7,999 bases of DNA from a bacterium (GCA_024278345.1 JAJRTK010000286.1:1-7999); one strand, 5' to 3'. Positions 1 to 6,967 are shown, counted from the stretch's first letter. The notes: a model not told the origin generated them from the sequence alone. Translations and numbers: made by a program.

Positions 1-75
1 CCCTGGCAGGACTTCGCCCTGCACCCACCAGGGAGCTCGCTCCCTGGACCCACATTTTTGTGCGCTGCGCGTTTT
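1..75. repeat. Left palindrome array with conserved flank
   Basis: Two short palindromes lie head to tail: GCAGG/CCTGC (6-10 with 18-22) and a perfect 9-bp stem with a 2-nt loop, ccagggagctcgctccctgg, at 28-47. They are separated by the spacer ACCCA. The second palindrome is followed by a non-palindromic flank at 48-75 that begins ACCCACAT and contains GTGCGCTGCGCG. The block 28-75 recurs as a reverse complement at 7891-7938 with about four differences. Arrays of small GGAGC/GCTCC hairpins separated by ACCCA/TGGGT are a known style of dispersed bacterial intergenic repeat. The window edge cuts the array, so its full length is unknown. Confidence 0.85.
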
Positions 76-120
76 CCTTTTGTTTCCAAACTTTGTCCCG
101 CCTTGCGTGGATACCCGTCA

Positions 121-215
121 ACCCTTTGTTTTCTACGTGTTACGTTCCCCTCCGTCCGCCGCTGGTCGCCATCATCGCCGCTCTCGCTATCCACTGCCCT
201 AAGGCCGAAGCACCA
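121..215 (+). repeat. Diverged dispersed repeat, copy A
   Basis: This 95-nt pyrimidine-rich segment is related in the same orientation to 6858-6967. Both copies begin with accctttgtt and end with ccactgccctaag followed by a similar ccgaagcacca-type end; the last 25 nt agree at 23 positions. The middle is diverged, and copy B is 15 nt longer. Both copies can be read as a short peptide sharing PLF and a HCPK-like stretch, which could mean a decayed coding element, but there is no Shine-Dalgarno site and no credible complete gene. The stretch 216-311 between this copy and the next element shows nothing I recognise. Confidence 0.6.
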
Positions 216-311
216 CCCAAGAGTGCCGGTCAGCTCTATCCGGTGCCTGGTCATCGTTTTCCACCCTTCCAAATTCTTTGCGCACATCAGTTCCATCGGC
301 GTTTCGTTTCA

Positions 312-480
312 TCCCGGATTTCTCATCAAATCCCGTCGCGAGGCGGCGCAGCCGGCGAATCCGACGACAGGCAGGCACCGGAGGCGTAGTAGAACTACGT
401 TGAGGATGCCTGACCGGGGAGGGCGCTGTTTGCTGCGATGATTGCGTTGACGCAGCAGGGATTTGATGAGATTTCCGGGT
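312..480. repeat. Multi-branched (cloverleaf-like) inverted-repeat element
   Basis: Two arms, 313-334 and 458-479, are inverted copies of each other matching at 20 of 22 positions; the shared core is CTCATCAAATCCC. Between them lie three further self-complementary segments. The first pairs GTCG 335-338 with CGAC 362-365, with an inner CGGC/GCCG stem at 344-354. The second pairs CAGGCA 372-377 with TGCCTG 407-412, and inside that CGTAGT 385-390 with ACTACG 394-399. The third pairs TGCTGCG 431-437 with CGCAGCA 451-457. The first and third hairpins abut the outer stem without a spare base. The right arm ends immediately before the TAA (480-482) of the GH172-family gene, so its transcript would fold here and could end or be stabilised here. 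It could be a REP-like or MITE-like repeat or a structured RNA; sequence alone does not decide. Confidence 0.7.
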
Positions 481-2075
481 TAATGAGCTAAATAGTAGAA
501 AACCACTGATCGATAATCGTCTGCTTGTCCTGGGACATTGCCGTTCTCGAGCTCGAAGAGCAGACTCGAAGAGAAGGGAAGTAAATCTGGAACCATGAAG
601 CGATGGGTGTGAACATCCGGCCGGATTCGCGCTCCCCTTGACGTGAGGCCGTGAAGTGGATGGGTACGGAGGCCCCCTTCAAAAAACCAATGAGCGTTGA
701 AATAGTCCTCAGTTCCAGTTCCCTTGTAGCTGGTTGTTCCATCCACCGTGATGAACTCATCGCCTTCCAGGGATTGAGGATCGGAGCGCACGTCCACCAC
801 AAGTTGGCATCCCACCAGGTGCCCCGCTCCGGTCACGTCAGCCATGGTCAGCCGCCGACCGTCCAACACGGTGGCTTCCACAAAGTCGGCATGCAGGTAA
901 CGAACGTCTGAAGAGACCTCTCTTTCATCGTAGTAGACTCGGGCCGATACCGGCAGAGAACCACTTCCTTCCCATCGCAATTCTAGGCGGAGCGACTGGC
1001 GAAAGGGCAGAGGGAATCGAAGATAAAAACCGCCGTCCGGAGCCACGCCCTGCACCAGGCTAGAAAAACTGGCTCTGCTGAAGTGGTTGCCCCATGCCGT
1101 TCCCACGGGAACGTTGATCGCCGGTGACGATTCGCCGTCGTAGGTTACGCGGAACCAGAGCTTCTCCAGATCCGCGGCACTGGCATTCCCAGGGTAAAGC
1201 CTTAGGCCACGAACTACCCCGGGGCCAGCAAGCTCAGCCACGGAGCTCGTGCCGGAAACCGGGCCTGGAAACTCCGTCATTTGCGCCGCGACCGTCATAC
1301 CCTCCGCGAAGGCAACGGGGTTTCCCCACTCCTCCAACGCCTTTTGGAAGGCGTACTGATCCTCAGCGCTGAGACCTAGAGAGCCATCCGCTTGAAGGAT
1401 AGGCGATGGCTCGACGGATTCTTGTCCAGTGAGATCCAAAACGTTGACATGATAAAAGAGCCTGTCCACGGGAAATCGCGCTCCCGGCGGCAAGGGATCG
1501 GTGATCTTCACGACCACGGATCGTGAAAACGAGATGGGCACATAGCTATAAAAACCCTTGCCATCGGGCCACGGGGAATCCGCACCGTTTTCGTGTTGCC
1601 CTACCAACGGCGGAACGAAGGGCCAAAGATCCCCGGCGAAGAATCGGCTGGGACGGACAGCGATGAGCGGAGTCACCGAGCCATCGACATAAACTTTGAG
1701 GCGGGCGCCATCGTAAAAGCCCGGCCCGTTGCTCGAACGGCTCCCGGTTCTCGCTGTCATCCAGATCCGTGTGATGACCCCAGGGCCTTGATGGTCCACC
1801 ATCACGTAAGTATTGCCCGATTCCCGGCGAAGATACTGGTTGAAGTCGATATTTGCGGCGTCCCTGGGGTCGTGAGACGAGTAAAGCCGCACTGACCCCA
1901 CCTTTGGCTCCGCCAGTTGATCGATCCCGCCCAAAAGCCGATAACCCACGGAGGCTCTTGCCACCACTGGCGTGGGAGTGGGCGTTCCACCATTGCCGCC
2001 ATCATCATTGCCGCTTCCACAAGCCGTCAGCGCAAGCACCCCACCGGCGATCACCAGTAGACCCAGTTTCCTCAT
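480..2075 (-). CDS. DUF2961/GH172-family lipoprotein, putative glycosidase
   Basis: This encodes a 531-residue protein that I assign to the DUF2961 family, now glycoside hydrolase family GH172. Known members act on alpha-D-fructofuranosides, including difructose dianhydride, or on D-arabinofuranosides. A basic start and hydrophobic stretch lead to a lipobox, LTAC, with the lipid-accepting Cys at residue 19. A Gly/Asp/Asn-rich and Thr-Pro linker (20-38) follows, so it should be membrane-anchored. Two related segments, GPGVITRIW (97-148) and GPGVVRGLRL (284-330), each lead to a V-x-YDG/VDG strand, fitting the paired jelly-roll fold. The C-terminal signature is LEGDE (436-440) then GTGTEDYF (452-459); Glu437 and Glu456 are the likely catalytic pair. 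The protein ends DDYRSVVFYY, so it looks complete. I chose Met at 2075 over an in-frame Met at 2138 because it gives a compact lipoprotein signal and has AGGAAGGG upstream. It is last in a probable three-gene operon. The substrate is unknown. Confidence 0.85.
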   Translation of the reverse strand: MRKLGLLVIAGGVLALTACGSGNDDGGNGGTPTPTPVVARASVGYRLLGGIDQLAEPKVGSVRLYSSHDPRDAANIDFNQYLRRESGNTYVMVDHQGPGVITRIWMTARTGSRSSNGPGFYDGARLKVYVDGSVTPLIAVRPSRFFAGDLWPFVPPLVGQHENGADSPWPDGKGFYSYVPISFSRSVVVKITDPLPPGARFPVDRLFYHVNVLDLTGQESVEPSPILQADGSLGLSAEDQYAFQKALEEWGNPVAFAEGMTVAAQMTEFPGPVSGTSSVAELAGPGVVRGLRLYPGNASAADLEKLWFRVTYDGESSPAINVPVGTAWGNHFSRASFSSLVQGVAPDGGFYLRFPLPFRQSLRLELRWEGSGSLPVSARVYYDEREVSSDVRYLHADFVEATVLDGRRLTMADVTGAGHLVGCQLVVDVRSDPQSLEGDEFITVDGTTSYKGTGTEDYFNAHWFFEGGLRTHPLHGLTSRGARIRPDVHTHRFMVPDLLPFSSSLLFELENGNVPGQADDYRSVVFYYLAH

Positions 2076-2083
2076 CCCAAGAA

Positions 2084-2091
2084 CCCTTCCT
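2084..2091 (-). promoter_or_regulatory. Ribosome binding site for the GH172-family gene
   Basis: On the minus strand AGGAAGGG sits 8 nt before the ATG at 2075. It supports this start over the in-frame ATG at 2138, which would add 21 Arg-rich residues ahead of the lipoprotein signal. Confidence 0.6.
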
Positions 2092-2141
2092 TGCCGCCCT
2101 GACCTGTCGAAGCCTCTTCGTGCCAAACCCCAAAACACCGC

Positions 2142-3728
2142 TCAGCCCGCCCGCACTGGCGAAGCACCCGATTTCCCGAAAACCAGCAGTCCTCCCAAGA
2201 GCGCCAGAGCCAAGGCCAGTACCGGCCAACTCAATCCGGGGACCACGGGACCAAAGGTGATCCGGCTCACCCGGGCTTTCTGCACTGTTGCGTCGTAGTA
2301 GGCCACCCATAGGTTCTCGCCGGAAAAGGCGATGCCCAAACCCTCCGCATCATCGAAAACGATGGCCTCGCGACCGTCGGTCCCAACGCCGATATAAGGA
2401 AACGGGACACCCTCCGTCTTCACCCGTTCCAGTGACTTCTCGCCCGCAATGAGGTCATTCAAGCCGTCGCAATACAGGTCGCAACTGTCCAAAAGAGGAG
2501 TGCAATTGGGAGGCGTGGTCGCACAGCCAGGCTCTCCGCACACGCATAGCCCATCGAAATCCTGGCCATCTTCAAACTGCGTGGGCCACTCGGTTCCCGC
2601 GGGAACCGTGAGCACGATCCCAACATCCGTTAGCTGGAGACTGTCATCGAAGGTGCTGTCGATCCCATAAGCAACGGCTCGACGACCTCCCGCGCTGGCC
2701 GCCACATTGATCTCCTGCGTCGCGAATTTGTCTGACACATTGTCAAAGCCATAACGGTGTAGAATTGTGGGGCTGACGGACGCACGAGCCGTCGTCAACT
2801 CCGAAAAATAGAGATCCCGCCCCAGGAGCCCATCCAAGGCCGTGATGCCGTAAAGATCGAGGCGCGTCGAGCCAGGCCAGGGTTGGAGCCGCACTTTTCC
2901 CGGCGAAGACGGAATGTCAAAGGTCTGGCTTCCAGGCGTCCACGCGCCCGCGGTAAGACCTTCCCGCCGGGAATAGACCCCATCGTTCCGGTTTATCCCG
3001 AAAGTCCCCACCACCTGCGCCATCCCATCATCGGACACGGCAATGGCCAGGCCATTGCCGATGGGCGGGCCGCTCGCCTTCTCGGCTTGGCCGAAGCTGC
3101 TACTGCCGCTGGCCGCCCGGTAAACTTTGATCTGATTGTTGCCGCGGGACACATCGATGAAGGTGTGAGCAGCGTACACAAGACCGTCTAGGCCCACGGC
3201 AATAGCCACATCCTTGATCTCCCGGCCCAAGGTGCCAAGGTTGATGCTCCTGGTGACGACTCCTTGGAGGTTGGTTGCGGCATCGATCTGGACGAGAACC
3301 GGCCGAGTCGAAACCGTGAAATCGCCGGCAAATGTGACGTAGGCTCGCCCGGGAGTCGTGGGATCGGCTGCGATTTTCGGCTGGTTGACATCGACATTGG
3401 AACTTACAAGCGTCCCGCAACCTTCGCCCAGAAGAAGCGAGGGAAAATGCCAACTGTCATCGGCGGCCGTGTAGTGAAGATACCGGATCTCGCAGTAACC
3501 TTGGGGATTGTTTCCCGTTCCCGCACGCCAAACTAGGTGCAGGTCTCCATTTCCTTCCGCGGCCATGGACATATTGACTCCGACGCGGTCGAGGTCCAGC
3601 GTCTTATCGACGGTGGCGCCGAAGGCGGGAGAGAGGAAAAGCAAAAGCCACAGCATCCACCAAGCCCCTGTGAGGACGGGCTTCGTGCTTCTTCGATTCA
3701 TACGGTGTCGTTTCAGTCTCTTCTCCAT
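2142..3728 (-). CDS. Exported protein of unknown function, paralogue 2 (Cys-rich insert, sorting-like tail)
   Basis: This encodes 528 residues. A strongly basic start (MEKRLKRHRMNRR) precedes a hydrophobic run WWMLWLLLFLSP and an AFGA-type cleavage region near residue 38, so it is probably exported by Sec. The mature N-terminus (43-136) carries TLDLD, NGDLHLVWRAGTG, YCE, RYLHY, WHFPS, GCG, NQPKI, TPGRAY and FAGD. About two thirds of these residues are identical to the neighbour encoded upstream. Cys79 and Cys104 are shared and may form a disulfide. Residues 386-423 hold six cysteines (395, 397, 402, 409, 416, 420) that the paralogue lacks. The C-terminus (495-528) is VVPGLSW, a hydrophobic stretch, then Lys/Arg, resembling IPTL-CTERM-type sorting tails. 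The many short beta-type segments suggest a beta-propeller or similar fold, but I recognise no catalytic motif. AGGA lies 4 nt before the ATG; Met10 is an alternative start with no clear site. The gene starts 46 nt after its paralogue stops. Confidence 0.85.
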   Translation of the reverse strand: MEKRLKRHRMNRRSTKPVLTGAWWMLWLLLFLSPAFGATVDKTLDLDRVGVNMSMAAEGNGDLHLVWRAGTGNNPQGYCEIRYLHYTAADDSWHFPSLLLGEGCGTLVSSNVDVNQPKIAADPTTPGRAYVTFAGDFTVSTRPVLVQIDAATNLQGVVTRSINLGTLGREIKDVAIAVGLDGLVYAAHTFIDVSRGNNQIKVYRAASGSSSFGQAEKASGPPIGNGLAIAVSDDGMAQVVGTFGINRNDGVYSRREGLTAGAWTPGSQTFDIPSSPGKVRLQPWPGSTRLDLYGITALDGLLGRDLYFSELTTARASVSPTILHRYGFDNVSDKFATQEINVAASAGGRRAVAYGIDSTFDDSLQLTDVGIVLTVPAGTEWPTQFEDGQDFDGLCVCGEPGCATTPPNCTPLLDSCDLYCDGLNDLIAGEKSLERVKTEGVPFPYIGVGTDGREAIVFDDAEGLGIAFSGENLWVAYYDATVQKARVSRITFGPVVPGLSWPVLALALALLGGLLVFGKSGASPVRAG

Positions 3729-3774
3729 CCTATCCTGGCTCCGATTCTTGAGAGGTCAAGGCTCCATCTCACCT

Positions 3775-5295
3775 TCATCCCCCCAGCATGGAGAGTTTTT
3801 CCCTATTCGACAACAGCCCGCCCAGAGCCAAAAGGGCAAGAAGCATCGCCCAAAACCTCATCTCGGGGACCGAGGGTGTGGGAGGCGGAGGAAGAATGTT
3901 GGGAAGAAAAACCTCCGTCAACCGGGCGCGGCCCACCACCTGATCGTAATAAGCAATCCAAAGCCTCTCCTTGGAAAAAGCCACCGTGGGGCACTCGGCT
4001 GAATCCAGCACCACCAAAAGGCGGCCGTCCGCTCCCGGCACGATGGCCGGAAGCCTCCCATCACCGCGAAGCCCATCCAGGGAATCGATCCCCAACCCAT
4101 CATTGAGTCCATCGTCATCGACATCGACAAAACCCAGGGGCCAACTCGATCCTATGGTCGTGATCGCCACAAGCCCAAGATCGTTCCGCTGCTCCCACAG
4201 CGTTCCGTCGATGCCATAGACGAGAGCGATTCGGCCACCGGCGCTCGACGCGATCTCAAAATCGTCAGTGGAGAAGCGATCACCGCCTCCCAGAAAGTTG
4301 TTGTTAAAGGTGTAGCGGTGGAGAAGCGTGGTCGTAAGGTCCGTGCGTGTCCCATCGTAGCGCGTGTACACAAGTTCCCAGGTCAAGTAGTCGGGAGGCA
4401 GTGCCACCCGCAAAAAGAGATCGAACTCTGCTCCACCGGCGACGGGCTGCACGCGCAACTGGTTCAGTCCCTTGTACGCGGCACCGGACGAATCCAGAAA
4501 CCGGAGGGCATTGGGTCCGGGAGTCCATGCACCTCCCGATATGCCATCCCGTCGCGAATAGACGCCATTCTTGTTGAAAGTCCCGAAAACCCGGGCACGA
4601 CCATCTTGGAGCTCCAGGAGATCGAGCCCCTTGCCAACCCCCGTCGAACCCGTGGCCTTTTCCTGGAAAAATTGCGTGCCCCCCGTTGCTCCACGAAAAA
4701 TGTTGATCCGGTTTTTCGAGACTCTGGGGAAAATCCACAGGTAGCCGACGTTGACCATTCCCGTGGGGCCAACCGCCAGATCGATGCCCTTAATTTCAGT
4801 GGTCCGCTGGCCGAGACCCAAGGTCCGGGTCACAACGCCCTGAGGAACAAGCTCGGTATCGACCTGCACCAACGTCGGCTGCGTGAGGCGGGCGATGTCC
4901 CCCGCAAACGCAATATAGGCCCTTCCCGGGGTCGATGGATCCACAGAGATCTTGGGCTGGTTCCAGTCGATCCGCTGGCTAATCAGCGATCCGCAGCCAT
5001 TGGCCACCAAAATCGACGGAAAATGCCAGGTATTGTCCGCCCGCGTATAATGAAGGTAGCGAAGCTCGCAATAACGCCCGGGATCGCCGCCGGTTCCCGC
5101 CCGCCACACAAGATGAAGATCTCCGTTCGCTTCGGAGTCCATGGCGAAATTGACCCCCGAAATATCGAGGTCGAGGGTCGTGCCAAACGACTGAGCTCGG
5201 ACGTTCGACGCCATGGCTCCCCAGAAGACCATTCCCAGAAGCAAACCAAGTGGAAATAGCGGTCCAGCTACTTTCGACCTCTTTTTCGCGCTCAT
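3775..5295 (-). CDS. Exported protein of unknown function, paralogue 1 (DxDxDG motif, sorting-like tail)
   Basis: This encodes 506 residues. MSAKKRSK, a hydrophobic stretch (11-29) and a likely cleavage NVRA/QS after residue 34 form a typical Sec signal. The mature protein opens with TLDLD, GVN, NGDLHLVWRAGTG, YCELRYLHY, WHFPS, GCG, NQPKI and TPGRAY, shared with the next gene; similarity continues through KNGVYSRRDG, GAWTPG, LLHRYTF, SAGGR and LWIAYYD. Residues 391-400 read DVDDDGLNDG, an Asp-rich loop like calcium-binding DxDxDG repeats. The end (467-506) is a proline-rich spacer, SVPEMRFW, a hydrophobic segment, then NREK, resembling an envelope-sorting tail. I chose Met at 5295 because GAGAGG lies 6 nt upstream and the signal peptide follows at once; an in-frame ATG at 5340 would add 15 residues. 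It is probably the first gene of the operon with its paralogue and the GH172-family lipoprotein. The family is unrecognised and no enzymatic residues are apparent. Confidence 0.85.
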   Translation of the reverse strand: MSAKKRSKVAGPLFPLGLLLGMVFWGAMASNVRAQSFGTTLDLDISGVNFAMDSEANGDLHLVWRAGTGGDPGRYCELRYLHYTRADNTWHFPSILVANGCGSLISQRIDWNQPKISVDPSTPGRAYIAFAGDIARLTQPTLVQVDTELVPQGVVTRTLGLGQRTTEIKGIDLAVGPTGMVNVGYLWIFPRVSKNRINIFRGATGGTQFFQEKATGSTGVGKGLDLLELQDGRARVFGTFNKNGVYSRRDGISGGAWTPGPNALRFLDSSGAAYKGLNQLRVQPVAGGAEFDLFLRVALPPDYLTWELVYTRYDGTRTDLTTTLLHRYTFNNNFLGGGDRFSTDDFEIASSAGGRIALVYGIDGTLWEQRNDLGLVAITTIGSSWPLGFVDVDDDGLNDGLGIDSLDGLRGDGRLPAIVPGADGRLLVVLDSAECPTVAFSKERLWIAYYDQVVGRARLTEVFLPNILPPPPTPSVPEMRFWAMLLALLALGGLLSNREKLSMLGG

Positions 5296-5301
5296 CGTGA
5301 A

Positions 5302-5307
5302 CCTCTC
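5302..5307 (-). promoter_or_regulatory. Ribosome binding site for paralogue 1
   Basis: On the minus strand GAGAGG lies 6 nt before the ATG at 5295, a normal spacing. It selects this start over the in-frame ATG at 5340. Confidence 0.6.
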
Positions 5308-5356
5308 ATGGCGTCGCTTGGGAATTGGGATGCACCACAAAGCATCTTAGCAACGC

Positions 5357-5385
5357 GAGCAGGCGGCGCAAAGCGCCGCCTGCTC
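5357..5385 (-). terminator. Perfect 13-bp hairpin between genes (terminator-like, no U tract)
   Basis: GAGCAGGCGGCGC (5357-5369) and its exact reverse complement (5373-5385) are separated only by AAA. The hairpin lies 48 nt past the stop of the 337-residue protein gene and 61 nt before the start of paralogue 1, both on the minus strand. No run of U follows in either direction, so it is not a textbook intrinsic terminator. It could end the upstream transcript less efficiently, protect its 3' end, or be a dispersed repeat. Confidence 0.6.
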
Positions 5386-5433
5386 ATACGAGCGATTACC
5401 TTCATCACAGACAGGAAAAGCCTTTATTGCTCG

Positions 5434-6447
5434 CTATTTGCCGATTCCGCTCGCCGTTGAGTCGGTGTTCTCCGCCGAACTTGCCGACCGAGACACTTGC
5501 CTCTGAGCCTCGCTGGCAGCCTGCTGCATGGCCGAATTTTGCGCAATCTGATTCGCATTTTGCCGCGCCGCGTCACGAGCCATCTGCTCCGTCGCACGCT
5601 GCATCATCATCTGAGCTTGCATCTGGGCCATGGCCTTACCAGCTCCGCCATCCGTGCTTGCCGTGATCGAGCCTTCGGGAAGCATCGCCCGGGCGTTGGC
5701 CGGAAGCTGACTAAGATTGGTGATCATCGCCTGGCTTGGTGCCGGGGATTTCGGCGGATTCCCGAAAAGCGCCTCGGCCCCGGTGAGGATCGTCACCTTG
5801 GTGCCCGCGGGAACACCACTGAGCCGCGCCGCCTGAGGAGGATTCGTCTTGACGTTCGCCAAGATGACATCCGGATTCTTCTGAAGAAATTCCTTCATCG
5901 CCTCGGGAGTCCCCGGCCAGACGCCCCCGTTGCGCTGGAGGATCTTGCCCGAATCTAGCGCCATGACCTGGGTTGGCTTGGGGTTTTTCCCATGAAGACC
6001 GGTGACCGAGATCACCATGTCTTCGCCCGTTGCCGTCGTTGCATATTTCGGATGGCCGATCCCCGCCTGCCCATTGAAGCTGGCTTTCTCTGAATATATC
6101 CCCGTAACCGAGGCGCCACCCCTCTGGGTCCCGCCGTACCAAAGCGAGTTGGCGGCGTCTTTGGAAAGCTGCTTGAATGCATCCGAGTTCGTCGCCTTGC
6201 TCGCCGGAGCCATACCGCCGGAAGCGCCCGGTGAGGGTGGCGGCGCCATGGTCGGCTGATGAACCGAACGCATGGCCGCGGGAATCGATCGGCTCTGCGC
6301 ACCCGCCGGCTTCACTGAAGAGGCTCCGGGTGTCGCGAAACCACCTCGCATCAAGCTGAAGCTACTCTTGGGCGATCTCGCCTTGTGGCGCCCCTTGAGG
6401 GATCGCTGACGAAACAAAGCATGTTTGGAAGGTGATGCGACTTGCAT
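5434..6447 (-). CDS. Hypothetical low-complexity protein, cysteine-free, helical C-terminus
   Basis: This encodes 337 residues that I do not recognise. The N-terminus (1-35) is rich in Lys, Arg, Ser and His with no hydrophobic segment, so I see no Sec signal and no membrane span. Residues 36-85 are Pro/Ala/Ser/Gly-rich and probably disordered. A more ordered core runs from about 88 to 230, including NSLWYGGTQRGG, GIGHPKY, MVISVTGLHG, VMALDSGKIL, PEAMKEFLQKNPDVILANV and GTKVTILTGAEALFG. Residues 265-320 are a Gln/Ala/Met-rich stretch (KAMAQMQAQMMMQRATEQM onward) likely to form a long helix or coiled coil, followed by a Ser-rich tail. There are no cysteines. I chose Met at 6447 because GGAGGA lies 8 nt upstream; an in-frame ATG at 6516 would add 23 residues but has no site nearby. 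The gene is divergent from recO. A structural, binding or surface role is possible, but nothing seen fixes it. Confidence 0.75.
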   Translation of the reverse strand: MQVASPSKHALFRQRSLKGRHKARSPKSSFSLMRGGFATPGASSVKPAGAQSRSIPAAMRSVHQPTMAPPPSPGASGGMAPASKATNSDAFKQLSKDAANSLWYGGTQRGGASVTGIYSEKASFNGQAGIGHPKYATTATGEDMVISVTGLHGKNPKPTQVMALDSGKILQRNGGVWPGTPEAMKEFLQKNPDVILANVKTNPPQAARLSGVPAGTKVTILTGAEALFGNPPKSPAPSQAMITNLSQLPANARAMLPEGSITASTDGGAGKAMAQMQAQMMMQRATEQMARDAARQNANQIAQNSAMQQAASEAQRQVSRSASSAENTDSTASGIGK

Positions 6448-6455
6448 GGAGAAGA

Positions 6456-6461
6456 TCCTCC
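6456..6461 (-). promoter_or_regulatory. Ribosome binding site deciding the start of the 337-residue protein
   Basis: On the minus strand GGAGGA lies 8 nt before the ATG at 6447. The alternative in-frame ATG at 6516 has no purine-rich site within the usual range. Confidence 0.65.
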
Positions 6462-6857
6462 GGCACGAGTGGTGAGATTCTTTGAATATTTCCCAGTGCC
6501 TCCAGCTCTCGCCCATGGAGAAACGGCCACGCCGTTCCCCCTACAAAACGAGTCACTTTGAACACTGACTAAAATAGATATCGGCAAACTCGAGCAAAAA
6601 GTTGCTGTACCACTTTCTCTCTTGCTCCCAAAAACTAGCGTTCAGCGGCATCCAGAGTCCCTAAAAAACTGTTCGGAAGAAACCGCCATGGGAAGGAAAA
6701 GGCTGGCCCATTTCTCATCCCGTGAACATCAAGGATTGCCCGCCAATCTCCAAGGAGCAACCTCGACAGTTTCACACCTGGCTGGGTCCGGAGCGCTCAT
6801 TGCCGAAGGCGCCCAAATTCCGATAGTGTTCTCGCACAAGGGCGAGGTTCTCGGTGG

Positions 6858-6967
6858 ACCCTTTGTTCTTTTTGCGTTGCGTTCCGCTCCCATCGTGCGC
6901 CATCCGACGCCCGCTACTCGCCATTGTCACCCCTTACGCCAGCCACTGCCCTAAGCCCGGAGCACCA
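6858..6967 (+). repeat. Diverged dispersed repeat, copy B
   Basis: This 110-nt partner of the segment at 121-215 lies in the same orientation. It shares accctttgtt at the start and ccactgccctaag with a matching end; a 37-nt inner stretch from about 6917 is recognisably alike (tcgccat..tc..cc..t..cgc..ccactgccc). It has about 15 nt more than copy A in the middle. It ends 41 nt before the recO start codon, so if transcribed it lies in the recO leader or promoter region. Confidence 0.6.

Noticed and set aside
1-75. Possible CRISPR-like repeats at the ends
   Set aside because: The units are palindromes of differing sequence with 5-8 nt spacers, not identical repeats with 30-40 nt unique spacers.
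58-441. Overlapping plus-strand reading frames of 127 and 109 residues at the left end
   Set aside because: They run through the dispersed repeat and the branched inverted repeat, have no ribosome binding site, and read as Arg/Pro/Ser-rich translation of structured DNA.
312-480. Integron attC site or tRNA-like gene
   Set aside because: The arms lack the RYYYAAC/GTTRRRY core sites, and no anticodon arm, T-loop or CCA-type features are visible despite the branched folding.
4318-5259. 313-residue plus-strand open frame
   Set aside because: It lies entirely antisense to paralogue 1, which has a signal peptide, a ribosome binding site and a conserved neighbour; the antisense frame has no recognisable feature.
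6622-6954. Plus-strand open frame of 110 residues upstream of recO
   Set aside because: There is no Shine-Dalgarno site, it overlaps the dispersed repeat, and the composition is not protein-like.
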